Positions 1-10,032 of a stretch of DNA of 64,000 nt are shown here, in pieces. Under the pieces are notes generated by a model that was not told where the DNA came from, did not search any database, and worked only from the letters and a program-made list of their open reading frames with translations. The position numbers were made by a program, and so were the translations under genes. The stretch comes from Asterella californica (taxonomy: Eukaryota; Streptophyta; Marchantiopsida; Marchantiales; Aytoniaceae), in assembly GCA_036924285.1 (NCBI GenBank), contig JAYKYS010000009.1, forward strand, positions 9,176,001 to 9,240,000. Reading direction: 5' to 3'. Positions within the stretch are counted from its first letter, which is position 1, and each line of letters starts with the position of its first letter.

Positions 1-1
1 T

Positions 2-3000
2 CAGGAAGCAGACGTCCATGCGAAGTACAAATCTGTACTGAGAAAGGTAAGACCTGTAGCAGCTCAACTACCTGCTAACTCCCAGCAGCAAGTACAGTTA
101 GTGGGGACTGAACCTATATTGCGTGATCATAGACGAGTAGGGCACCAGTTTACAGAGGAGACATTGAAGGAGCTCCAGATAGGAGGGGGTGAATTCTTGA
201 CTGAGGTCGAGAAGACAGTGTTTGAACAGATGGTAGTAAAGCATGGTAAAGCATTCTCTTTTTCAGCAGAGGAGATAGATTGTGTGGATCCGCAGGTTAT
301 AGCACCTATGGTTATATTCACAATCCCTCATGTGCCTTGGGACCTGAAACCGATCCCAGTTCCTCGTGCTTTATTGCCTAAACTCATCGAGTTGTTGAAG
401 GAGAAGGTACAGATGGGGATACTTGAGCCGTCTATGGGGCCATATTCTAGCAGGTGGTTCACTGTGCCCAAGAAGTCAGGAGCTTTGCGTTTTATTCAAG
501 ACCTACAGCCTGCGAATAACGTAACCATTCGTAACGTTGGGACAGGTCCTGTGATTGAAGAGGTAGCAGAGGCATTTGCAGGGAGAGCTATCTATTCAAT
601 AGGAGATCTATATTCTTGTTATGATCAATTCCAGCTGGCTGTGGAGAGTAGGGATTTAACTACTATGCGTACGCCCCTGGGATTGATGCGGATGTGTACT
701 CTTCCACAAGGAGCGACGAACTCGGTGGCTCATATGCAGAATGCGATGCATAAGGTACTAAGGGAGTTTGTGCCTGATGTTACCATTCCATTTCTAGATG
801 ATATTTCTATAAAGGGTTGCGCGGTTGAAGACAAGGATGACGCGGTACTTGCGAATGGATGTAGAAGGTTTGTTGCAGACCATATCAGGGATGTAGAACA
901 TATCTTGACTCGTCTGGAGGAGGTACATCTCACCCTGTCAGGAGCTAAGTCCAAGTTTGGCGTGTCTGAGATTTTAGTGGTTGGACATCTGTGTGGCGCT
1001 TTTGGAAGGCGACCAAACCCCGAGAAGGTTGAAGCCATAGCAAGGATGGCAGACTGTAGGAATATCACAGAGGTTCGACGCTTTCTAGGTGCTTGTGTAT
1101 TTTATCATTTATCCATTCCTCATTATGCTCATGTTGCTGAGCCTTTGTATGCATTATTGAGGAAGAGTAAGAGGTTTATATGGACCTCAGTCCATCGAGA
1201 AGCTATGAATAGGTTGAAGGAGGCTCTACAGTCTCCGCTTGTTTTGAGAAGAATAGACTATGGATGTGGGAGACCTGTCATTGTCACAGTAGATACTAGC
1301 CCAAAGGCAATTGGCTGGGCGATAGGTCAAGATGATGCGGATGGATTGCGGCTTACCTCTAGGTTTGGAGCTAGGATCTTGACAGACAGGCAACGAGATT
1401 ATCCTCAGGTGAAGCGTGAGTTGTGGGGAGCGGTGACAGCAATGAAGACAGATCGTGAGTTTCTGATTGGTGCTCATGTAATCCTGGAGACGGATTGTCT
1501 ACCTCTACTAGGCATGATATCCAACTGTACCACGCCAGACATAGCAATGTTACGTTGGATTGCCTATATTAGAAGCTTGAATCCAGAGCTGAAGCATATA
1601 AAGGGAAAGGAGAATATGGTTGCAGATATGTTGTCAAGGGCTCGATTTGTGGATGAGGATGTCATGATTTCAGAAGCTGAGGAAGAAGAGAGACAGGATG
1701 CTCAGTGTCAGGTTAATCGACGGGCTATAAACTTGGAGCCGTTGATGTTTAGAGAGGAGCTTTACACAGGTAGACTTCGTGACATAGGATATTATCTGAG
1801 CTTGTTGGAGAGGCAGGAGAGATGGAGCAAAGTAGAGTTCAGGGAGATAAGAAAACAAGCTTACAACTATCTTCTGCATGATGGGTATCTTTGGAGACGA
1901 CCACATAGGAGAGATGGGATGTTCATACGGGTAGTGGACGATCAAGAGACTAAGCAGCAACTAATGAAGGAGTTCCATGATACCTTATGGGCCGGACATC
2001 GAGGGATTTGGGCTACCTACACCAAGTTGAAGGGGAGGTACTGGTGGAAAGGTCTGTATCAGGATGTGGTGAACTACGTCAGCTCCTGCTTGCATTGCCA
2101 GTTCTATTCAAAGATGCGGTATATGGATGGTCTCGTGCCAACTTATCCGCCTTGCATTCACTTTCAGTGGGTTCTCGACTTAGTGGTGATGCCTCTGGGG
2201 TTATGGGGCATGCGATATTTGGTTCTGGCTCGTGAGGATCTCTCCAACTTTGTAGAAGGGCGAGCTTTGAGGACGAAGACCACAGAGGGGATATGTAAGT
2301 TTGTTCTTGAAGATATTATCTGTAGGTATGGGTATGTAGGAAGACTAAGGACAGATAGGGGAGAACTACGGGGTACGGAAGCGAAAGAGTTTTTTGCTCG
2401 ATATGGTGTGAAGCTCAAGCTTACTACTGCGATGAATCCAGAGGGGATTGGCAAGAGCGAGCGAGGACATCCATCGATAGTTCAAGCTTTGGTGAAGGCG
2501 TGTGATGGTAAGCATAGAGAGTGGCCCAGGTTACTCCCTTTTGCTTTATGGGCGGATAGAACAACACATTGTTCTACTACAGGATACATGCCTGTTGAGT
2601 TAATGTTAGGACAGAAACCAATGATGCCAGCAGAAGAAGACTTTCCTACCTGGGCTACCTTGCCATGGGAGGACAATATGGACCGTGTGCAGCTTCTCTC
2701 ACTATGAATCAGACAGCTAGAATGTAGAGAGGAGGATCTCGCTGAAGCGCAGCGACGGCTGAAGGCGGCTCGAATTGGGAACAAGGAGAGGTTTGATAAG
2801 ACTCATAGACTTCGACCAAAACTGATACAAGTTGGGGACTGGGTGTTGGTATACGACAGCACATTGGAGAACCAACACTCTACAATCCGAAAGTTTTCAA
2901 GAAGATGGTTTGGCCCGTACCTTGTCTCTGATGTATATCAGAATGCTACTTATTCCTTGCAAGAGCTAGATGGCACGCCTTTAAGACTTCCAGTTGCTGG

Positions 3001-3145
3001 AAAACGAGTGAAGTTATTCAAGAAGAGAGGGGAGACTGTGGAGCTAGCTGAGTTCTTAGGTTCAGAGCAGACAGGAGCGAATGAAGATCTTTCTGAGGCG
3101 GTCGAGGAGAACGAAGACGATTTGGAGGACCACGAGGATCAATGA
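2..3145 (+). pseudogene. pol: Ty3/gypsy pol (RT-RNase H-integrase), one premature stop
   Basis: Frame 2 is open from the window edge to a TGA at 2705-2707 and then, in the same frame, to the real end at 3145. RT carries the catalytic F-L-D-D motif (about nt 790), RNase H a V-D-T-S motif, and integrase an H-x4-H...C-x2-C zinc finger (nt 1976-2100) and D, D, E catalytic residues (DLVVMP, TDRGEL, KSERGH). A GPF/Y-type module (R-W-F-G-P-Y) follows near nt 2905; no chromodomain is seen. The sister element at 15457-18969 has R-I-Q-Q-L where this copy reads stop-I-R-Q-L, consistent with CGA to TGA at a CpG. The stop removes the C-terminal tail of about 145 residues, so this copy is probably inactive. 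The apparent start at 101 is only a GTG; the coding sequence enters from the left edge. Confidence 0.92.
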
Positions 3146-3176
3146 CGAATTGGCACATACCAGAGGATGTGCAGGT

Positions 3177-3190
3177 TTGGAGGGGGTGAA
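3177..3190 (+). other. Polypurine tract
   Basis: The purine run GGAGGGGGTGAA directly precedes the LTR start TGTCC. The segment before it resembles the one before the 3' LTR at 19018 (gaggatgtgcaggtt). It would prime plus-strand DNA synthesis. Confidence 0.8.
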
Positions 3191-4196
3191 TGTCCTATTG
3201 TACATAGGTCTCTACAGTGAAAAGTATTGCAAAGAGATGTTTTTTTCTATATTGTGTAAAGGAAGCTGCCCTGCAGCTTAACAAGCTGGGCAGGAGCTAA
3301 GCTGGGGCCATGCTTGACAAGCTGCCCCCTAGCTTAGACTGGAATATCACCTTGAAAGAGGTCGAAAGGCACCAGAATGCAGAGCTCGACGAGGAGAGCG
3401 ACCTCATGCTTCCAGTTTTGACAAAAAGTGTTTTAAGCTATAGTTAGTACGGGTTTTAGACTAAGAAATGTACAAAAGAGGGAAATCTGTCGATTCTTGC
3501 TCGTGACTTGAACTCAGAATCTGATAGCGTGAGTGTGTAGGTGTTCACAAATACTATAGTTTTGACTCCTTGTTCATTAAAAACGGAGTTGTATAGAGAA
3601 GTTTGCACAGAAAAGGCTAGTAAAGACTTTGCAGGAAGATTTCTACAGTAAAAGCATATGTACAAGTTTTAAATCCTTTTAGAACGGAACCAAAGGCCAT
3701 CCCAGTGATAGGGCGCCTGCCTAGGAGGGAAGTGGTCTCAGGATCAATCCCTCCTGGCCTCTGGTTCCTATTCTGGCGTGTTGGCCTCCCGGATGGGAGT
3801 CTATGTTGGGTATTCAGCCATGTCCTGTATACCTAGGGGCGGGAGACCGATATCTCCCTTAATCGTGGGCTTTCTGGCCTAAGCCTCCGCATGCCATCCT
3901 GAATATACTATGGGAGATACCTGGTGCGCATATGGGAGGGCTGTAAGCCCTGTGGGGCAGCCTCATAAGTGTTAGGGCTTCGGCCTACATTGGATGACTT
4001 GCAGTATATTCAGGATGGCATCAAGAGCACAGGAAACTTTTGCTAAATAGTTAAATAATCATCGAGTAGGCTTGCGATGGAGAATGAGATTATGTGAACT
4101 TTTATTAGTGTAGGGGTAGAGTTTGTGGAGGCAACTGTGAAACTTGTATTAAAAAGGGGTCAACTTTGTAAATAAAGCCTTGTACGCATAAGGACA
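3191..4196 (+). repeat. 3' LTR of the first gypsy element
   Basis: The repeat starts TGTCCTATTGTACATA directly after the polypurine tract and most likely ends TGTACGCATAAGGACA at 4196, giving imperfect terminal inverted repeats. A second AAGGACA at 4250-4256 lies in a 60-bp duplication and is an alternative end. The 5' LTR is outside the window, so the right boundary is inferred. Nucleotides 3265-3665 match a fragment at 45235-45655, with part of the match inverted. A tRNA-like SINE or foldback of roughly 350 bp appears to be inserted after about 3665. Confidence 0.65.
3690..4021 (+). repeat. SINE-like insertion with a long foldback, inside the LTR
   Basis: The stretch starts with a tRNA-like head: a box A-like AGTGATAGGGCG near 3702 and a box B-like GGATCAATCCC near 3741. 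It ends in a foldback with perfect 19-nt arms (atgccatcctgaatatact at 3891-3909 and its reverse complement at 4003-4021) around a 93-nt loop. The related LTR fragment at 45235-45655 has no counterpart, which supports an insertion. I found no clear target duplication, so class and borders are tentative. Confidence 0.45.
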
Positions 4197-4309
4197 GCAG
4201 GGGAGCAGCTTAAGCTAGGGCCTTGCTTGTGATAAGTGACTGCACTTATAAGGACAGCAGGGGGGCAGCTTAAGCTGGGGCCTTAACTTTTAGGTTTATT
4301 ACCTGCAGC
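4190..4309 (+). repeat. 60-bp tandem duplication, two units
   Basis: The motif aaggacagcaggggggcagc (variants) followed by ttaagctggggcctt occurs at about 4190 and again at about 4250. It overlaps the likely right end of the LTR and makes the exact LTR end ambiguous. Confidence 0.7.
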
Positions 4310-4387
4310 GGCTGGAGATCGGGGACACTTTTCAAGGGGGTTTTCTGTGAGAACTGAAGCGGAAGGAGAAAAAGGGAGCAGAATTAG

Positions 4388-4877
4388 GGATTGAGGAGAG
4401 GAGACGTTGAGAAGCTTGGAGGCTGAGGGGAGATCGATTTTTCTGACAGAATTGAGTGGATTGAGGAGAGGAGACGCTGAGAAGCTTGGAGGCTGAGGGG
4501 GGATCGATTTTTCTGACAGAATTGAGTGCATTGAGGAGAGGAGACGTTGAGAAGCTTGGAGGCTGAGGGGGGATCGATTTTTCTGACAGAATTGAGTGGA
4601 TTGAGGAGAGGAGACGTTGAGAAGCTTGGAGGCTGAGGGGGGATCGATTTTTCTGACAGAATTGAGTGGATTGAGGAGAGGAGACGTTGAGAAGCTTGGA
4701 GGCTGAGGGGGGATCGATTTTTCTGACAGAATTGAGTGGATTGAGGAGAGGAGACGCTAAGAAGCTTGGAGGTTGAGTGGGGATCGATTTTTCTGACAGA
4801 ATTGAGTGGATTGAGGAGAGGAGACGCTGAGAAGCTTGGAGGCTGAGTGAGGATCGATTTTCTGACAGAATGAGTGG
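4388..4877 (+). repeat. Minisatellite, seven 70-bp units
   Basis: The units start at 4388, 4458, 4528, 4598, 4668, 4738 and 4808, each beginning ggattgaggagaggagacg (gcattg in the third) and containing aagcttggagg and ctgacagaattgagt. Units differ by a few substitutions; the last has 1-nt losses. Because 70 is one more than a multiple of three, each unit is read in a different frame from its neighbour. No minus-strand frame meets a stop across the array, which creates long but probably meaningless minus-strand ORFs (for example 4332-4907 and 4384-4935). Confidence 0.93.
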
Positions 4878-5547
4878 AGTGAGCAGGGGAGATCGTGAGA
4901 GAGACATGAAAGTGTTTTGGAGACAAGAACCTCATATATTACACAGTTTTGAGGTTTGGAAGGAGTAGAATTGAACGGACAGAGGTGGTTATTGGAAGGA
5001 GATCGTTTTTCACAAGGCTTTGGTTGTCGTAAGATCAAATTCCTTGGAATTTTCAGCTGAGAAGGACTTAGGAGAGGAGGAGAGAGATATTTTCTTAACA
5101 TTGAAGCAGTTGACGCTGAAATAAAGCTATTTCTACTCCGGAGAGACATATTTGTGTACCTGAGTGCGTGCTTGAGTGTTTGTTTTGCAATTGGTGGGCA
5201 CAAGAGGCTGTGTTTTGAGATTTCATCGTCTGCAGCGACCTATCTTCCTTTCTGGTCATTTCTCTTTGATCTATCACAGTCAGGAGGTCCGCCCTCTCCA
5301 AGAAAGACTCTCACCACGACAGCGCTGTACAGGAGTTCTGAATGAAGGTGAGATGATTTCTGGTGTTTACGAGGAGTTTGTAGACGTATAGTCTTTTGTT
5401 CGTTGGCTGGATGATGTAGGTAGGTTGATGGAGCAGATGGGAGGAAAAGTGGTGATCTCCGTCCACTCTCGTAAAGTCTATGAGGAGGTTGTCTCGTGCT
5501 TAAAATCTATCTGAAAAACCACGGTGTAGGTCTCGTCGCGTTGATCA
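4878..5547. other. Unassigned leader-like DNA left of element A
   Basis: No gene is recognised. The stretch looks like the untranslated leader or start of another retroelement. A short plus-strand reading near 5357-5510 (including GKVVISVHSRKVYEEVVSC) is interrupted by stops. The sequence is cut by the insertion of element A and resumes at 20746. Confidence 0.4.
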
Positions 5548-5551
5548 CCGT

Positions 5552-7578
5552 TATCGCGTCGGATATTGCGTGAAGGATGTCCAGGAAAATGTGAGGTTCC
5601 TGGCTGTGGAGATGTTGTGTGCTGAAACAGAGACAAGACAGAGAAAAACAACCACGAAAACGAATGCTGCGATATATACACTCCCAAATGTATGTACACT
5701 GCCGTTTCTTTCTCCTAACAATAAAGAACTGATAATCAGACCTGAGCGGTCCGTAACCTACTTCAGAAGCCCTAAAACAAACCCCTGAATCACAACCCCA
5801 ACCCAAAACCACCGAAGCGTAGCTCAAAGCAAGAGAAACTTCTCTTTGCTAACAAACAGAGCCACAGCAGTATCACAAGATCCAAACCCAAGTCCAAACC
5901 ACATCCATGTATAAGCTCTTAGCTAAAGCTAGCTACCACAAGCTGTATACAACCAACCAGAATTCTAACGAACTCAAAAGAGCAAAACCTGTAGCGAAGA
6001 AACCGAAAAAAGCCTATCAGTGGACTTCCTCTTTTCGCTGAACAAACTTCAGATGTCGATAGGGTCTCCTCCGCTGACTCCGTTAACCCAAGAAACCTTC
6101 AGATCCGACTCCCAACAGCCGAGATATCGCCGATTTTCGGTCGCAAGTGACCGAACCTCCAAAAACTCCTCCCTGCGGCTTAAACACGCTCACACCGCAC
6201 AAACGGATCGTCCAAACTGATATCCGTCTTCGCTGACAGATAGATCTAGCTACCCTGAACCCAACGAGACTCCAAATAAGTCATTTGGAGTTCCCCTTGC
6301 AAAACCACTCGAGAAATTTGGCCGCAGGTTGCAAAAAACTGACGTAAATCAGCTCCCTGCGGCTCAAACTTGCTCACCACACTCAAACCAACAATCCAAT
6401 TCACACACAATCTTCTCCTATGAGTAGATGAAGACTCCCTGATCGCGTAGGCACCAAGAACGAAGAGCTTGGCTCACCGATCGCGAAGTACAGCCCAGCC
6501 TCAGATCGCAGATGAACGAAAATCTGATGTAAGCGCTTCCTTGCGAGCCAATTTCACTCCGAACTTCCAAACCACCCGATGAAAATTGCTATCGTCTTCA
6601 ATTTCCTGTAGAACTCCGTGTTCTGATCCCGTTGGATCCAAGGACAACAAGTTTGGACTCCGGAACGATCCGAACGGTCCAACTCTCCTTCACAAGTAAC
6701 TGAAAACTCCAAATCTGCTTCCTGCGTCTCAATTTCACTCAGTACGCACTTCCCGATCTGTCTCTTCCCTAACTGTTTGAACCAGTGCGTAGCCTGCACA
6801 GATCTGAACCCAACGACGCCTTGCGCGCTTGCATTGGACTCCTAAATCTCCCGAATCGTCCGTTGACAGGTCGTAGGTGCAAGCTAACCCTTAAGCACCC
6901 CCCTTGCAACAGTCTCTGTACGTACAATTCACTCCTGAATACCTGAATAATAAGAAGCAGGCCCCTTGCGTCTTTGATATACCGCCTGAAGCCCTAAATA
7001 CCCAGTCAGCAAGTAACTAGGGGTCTAGCTTGATTTTACCTTCTTTCGAATCGCGTAACTTTTCCACTAGGCGTCTAAACGAAGTAGACAAAGTGCCTGT
7101 GGAAAGCTGACAAGGAGCTCTACCCATCTATGCGATGAAAATGGAGATCTGAGATTGTGCCAAAAACCCGTAAGTTGAGGCCTAGCTTGTTTTCTCCATC
7201 TTTCGAGTCCTGTAACTTCTCCAGTAGGCGTCCAAACGAAGTAGATGAAGTGCCTATGGAAAGCTGACAAGGAGCTCTATCCACTGGTGCGATAAAAACG
7301 AAGATCCGAAGTGGTGCCAAAAACCCGTAAGCAGGGGTCTAGCTTATTTTCTCCATCTTTCGAATCCTGTAACTTTTCCACTAGGCGTCCAAACGAAGTA
7401 GACAAAGTGCCTGTGGAAAGCTGACAAGGAGCTCTACCCATCTATGCGATGAAAATAGAGATCTGAGATTGTGCCAAAAACCCGTAAGCTGGGGCTTAGC
7501 TTGTCTTCTCATGAGTGTCTTTGGAACGACAAGCATCGAAGTTTGAATTTCGGGTAGGAGCCGGTCCATGACACGACA
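5552..7578 (-). repeat. 3' LTR of element A (2027 bp)
   Basis: On the minus strand the LTR starts TGTCGTGTCATGG (plus coordinate 7578) and ends CCGACGCGATA (5552). Its 2027-bp length equals both LTRs of copy B. It contains three tandem units of about 157 bp (7020-7490). The A at the second base of the plus-strand end TATCG is shared with the other LTR of this copy, while copy B has TCTCG in both; this helped fix the border. Small ORFs in the LTR have no support. Confidence 0.88.
7020..7490 (-). repeat. Three tandem units of about 157 bp inside the LTR
   Basis: The motif ctaggcgtccaaacgaagta recurs near 7066, 7224 and 7381, each time followed by gaaagctgacaaggagctct and gtgccaaaaacccgtaag. 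The same triplet array is present near 28230-28700 and 32640-33110 in copy B and at 11480-11683/20395-20660 in the other LTR of copy A. The autonomous element landed in one of these units. Confidence 0.85.
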
Positions 7579-7595
7579 TCCACCCCCTCTGAACC
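7579..7595 (-). other. Polypurine tract of element A
   Basis: On the minus strand the tract reads ggttcagagggggtgga directly before the LTR start TGTCG. It is identical to the tract at 19001-19017 of the autonomous element. Confidence 0.85.
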
Positions 7596-8272
7596 TGTGC
7601 ATCCTCCGGTATGCACCAGAGATACCAACCAAGGAGTGGATCGGCACGCACACTCGTTCCCATCTTGTTATCCTCCTTCCCATCTCAACCTCATCTTCAA
7701 GTCCGCAACTCTATCGTCATTTTGAAGTTGCTACCCTGCCATGATCCTCCCTAGATCCATGCTCATCGACCTTCACCTCGAACTTTCCATCCAATCACCC
7801 CCTCTAAATCTACACATCTTCAATATGCGAAGACATAGAAAGAATAACCCATCATACCATGAAAATGTCTTCCATCCGTCTTGTAGAACCTCACCGTAGA
7901 GATTTGTGACCCAAATGTCGTAGTAGACAATTACCCATCTTGTCAATCAGCACTCGTATCCTGACTGTAACCCTCAACCTCAAGCATGTACATGTCGTTG
8001 TACGTAATCCTCTTTTCTTTTTTGTTTTTCTGAAAAAAAAGAACCACACTGCTGCAACAAAATCCTCAACTGCAACCATCATTGTCTCGCTGTAGAATAG
8101 TATCTTCCTCAACCATCATCCTCCCTGATATCTTCTTCTGAAAACCCTTGCAACCTTCCAAGCATTATCCTCTCAACCTTTTCCTGAAAATATTTACAAT
8201 CCCTCAAGCATCATCCTCCCAACACAAATCACCTTCAGCAATGGCTTCTCCCCTGTAAGCCATCCTTACCCA
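7596..8272. other. Untranslated 3' region of element A
   Basis: The sequence between the gag stop and the polypurine tract has no convincing ORF. It is matched, with small indels, by 28807-29401 in copy B, so it belongs to the element. Confidence 0.6.
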
Positions 8273-9920
8273 TCATCTTATACCTGTAGCCTCCAGAGCA
8301 TCCGTCCACTCTCCTTCAACCTCAGCATGTCCGTCCTTGATGAAGCTGATGTAAGCATCATGGACTTTCCTTGTAGTGGCATCCAAGACCTCCCGTGATA
8401 AGAACCCAACCTTTACATCTCGAATGCGCTCCTCCCAACCTCCCTTCACATCCATCGTCGTCATATCTGCATCTGGTAGTTGTTTGTCAGCAATCAGATC
8501 ACCCACGTCCGCTGTCTGCACCTCAACCATCTCCTCCGGTTGTGAAGGATCGCTCTCCATTGCATGTTCAGGAAGAACAGTTTCCTGTTGAATCCTATCC
8601 TCCTGAGCTAGCCTCCCTGAAGAAGTATCTTGTTGGTCCTTCTTCTCGCATTGCATCGTGGATGCAGTATCCAACCTGAGCTCGTTTCGATCCTCGTGCT
8701 CACCCAACCCATCTCTATGGAGATCAAGCTCAATCTCTTCCACCCTAGCATCATAACTTGTAGCTTCGATAGTTACAACTGCATGTGCCGCAAGATAATC
8801 ATCCACAAACTTCTTCATCCCTTCTTTACCAACGTTGGCTTGAAGGAGAGTACCCGTACTTGTGAATGCAACCTTTCCATCCTCCCAAGAAATAATCTCT
8901 CGTTGCAAAGTCTCTGCGAAGTCGATGCAATTATCTCGTTGATGATCAGTACCATCACACCACATGCACTGATGTACCCAAGCTGGTTTGGGTACAAGCA
9001 CCATCTTAGTCGATGATCCCTTATCCTCCAACCTAGTAACCTGAGCTTGCAGATCTCGCATCTTTTGTCGCAGGTCCTCGATGGTTGGATCCTTCTCCTC
9101 TACAACCACAACTGGAAGTTGAATCTCAGATACTACCTGAACTGGTGTGGTAGTCAGCAATACAGACGTCGACCTGGTAACCCTTTCCCTTGTGTGTCTC
9201 CGGACAAGAAGCTCAACAGCTTCATGCACAACCTCCCAATTTTTTGTCAACCCTTCTTCTTCCAATCCATCCTCCAGAAGTAGCTCCAACTGCTCTTGCC
9301 ATGGTTCATCTGCAGCTTGAAGAAACAACTCCGTCTTGTAGGTCCCAAGGTTAGCCTGTCCACCCGAGGTAGTTGAGAGAATTGTCTCTCAAACTCCTTT
9401 AACAGCTCTGTGGGTTGTAAACCCTTGCTGGATCCGTTAACCCATTCTAGAAATGATTTCTTGGTTATTCGATCTGAGTTTCCCAAGAAATATTCCTCCC
9501 TCAGCGCATGTGAAAATGTATCCCAGTTCTTCCCAAAACGCTTTGTTAGACCCTTCACATGCTCCCTTATCTCAAGCATCGCAGCGAGTTCGAACGTCTC
9601 GATCATCTCCTTCTCCGATACCCGATCCAAATCCATCTCCGTCTTGTAACATCTCAAGTACTCAGAGATGTCTCTCCCACCAAAAAGATCAAACTTGTCG
9701 ATCACCTTTCCAAGCGCCTTCTTCCCCAAAGCCTCCTTTTGTTGCTTCCCTTGCTCTTGTCGCATAAACAAAGTGAAGGCTTCAAACAATCGTGCAGTTG
9801 CTGCATCCAACTGCACCCCTGGTATCCCCTCTGATCTATCCATTCCGTCCAAAGTCATGGCTCGTCCCATCCTCCCATGATCCCAACCGTCTAGAAATCC
9901 ATCATCCCAGGTCCACAGCA
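8273..9920 (-). pseudogene. gag: Gag-like protein of element A, one frameshift
   Basis: The protein is homologous to the N-terminal part of the Gag at 13133: shared are L-D-A-A-T, D-I-S-E-Y, S-E-K-E-M, F-L-E-W-V, the K-T-E-L-F-L-Q-A-A-D block and a CCHC zinc knuckle C-M-W-C-x4-H-x4-C (about nt 8945-8985). It would form a nucleocapsid shell and bind element RNA. The reading runs from about 9920 to 9340 in one frame and then to 8273 in another. Compared with copy B, a single base is missing near 9342 (ttgggacc against ttggagagc), so the ORF is broken. The start is uncertain: ATG at 9920 is the first in-frame ATG, but MGRAM slightly downstream is also possible. The protein ends without a protease domain. 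Confidence 0.85.
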
Positions 9921-10011
9921 TCCACCCGAACAACTAGATCCATCTTCATCCTCGTTCATGATTGCTAATCTCTTCTGTCCAGTTCAAACACATAAATCTC
10001 CACCCCAGACC

Positions 10012-10029
10012 TTCACGTCGAGTTCACCA
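10012..10029 (-). other. Primer binding site of element A
   Basis: The minus strand reads TGGTGAACTCGACGTGAA, a few bases inside the end of the 5' LTR. The same 18 bases occur at 13068-13085 and 31150-31167. It starts TGG as expected for a tRNA 3'-CCA primer, but I do not recognise the tRNA. Confidence 0.8.
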
Positions 10030-10032
10030 CCG

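Larger units (their letters stand above)
1..4196 (+). mobile_element. Ty3/gypsy LTR retrotransposon, 5'-truncated by the window edge
   Basis: The window opens inside the polymerase gene of a Ty3/gypsy element. Visible are RT, RNase H and integrase coding sequence, a polypurine tract and the 3' LTR; gag, protease and the 5' LTR lie outside. The encoded protein is closely similar along its whole length to the pol of the intact element at 11684-20390, so the two are sister families of one lineage. Its LTR starts TGTCC, not TGTCG, and the LTR sequence is otherwise unrelated, so it is a separate family. A target duplication cannot be tested without the left end. Confidence 0.9.

Noticed and set aside
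4332..4935. Minus-strand protein genes of 183 and 191 residues
   Set aside because: They are readings of the 70-bp minisatellite in different frames; the repetitive peptide has no domain and the frames overlap fully.
8376..9016. Plus-strand ORFs over element A
   Set aside because: They lie opposite the gag gene, which has homologues and a zinc knuckle; they are antisense shadows.
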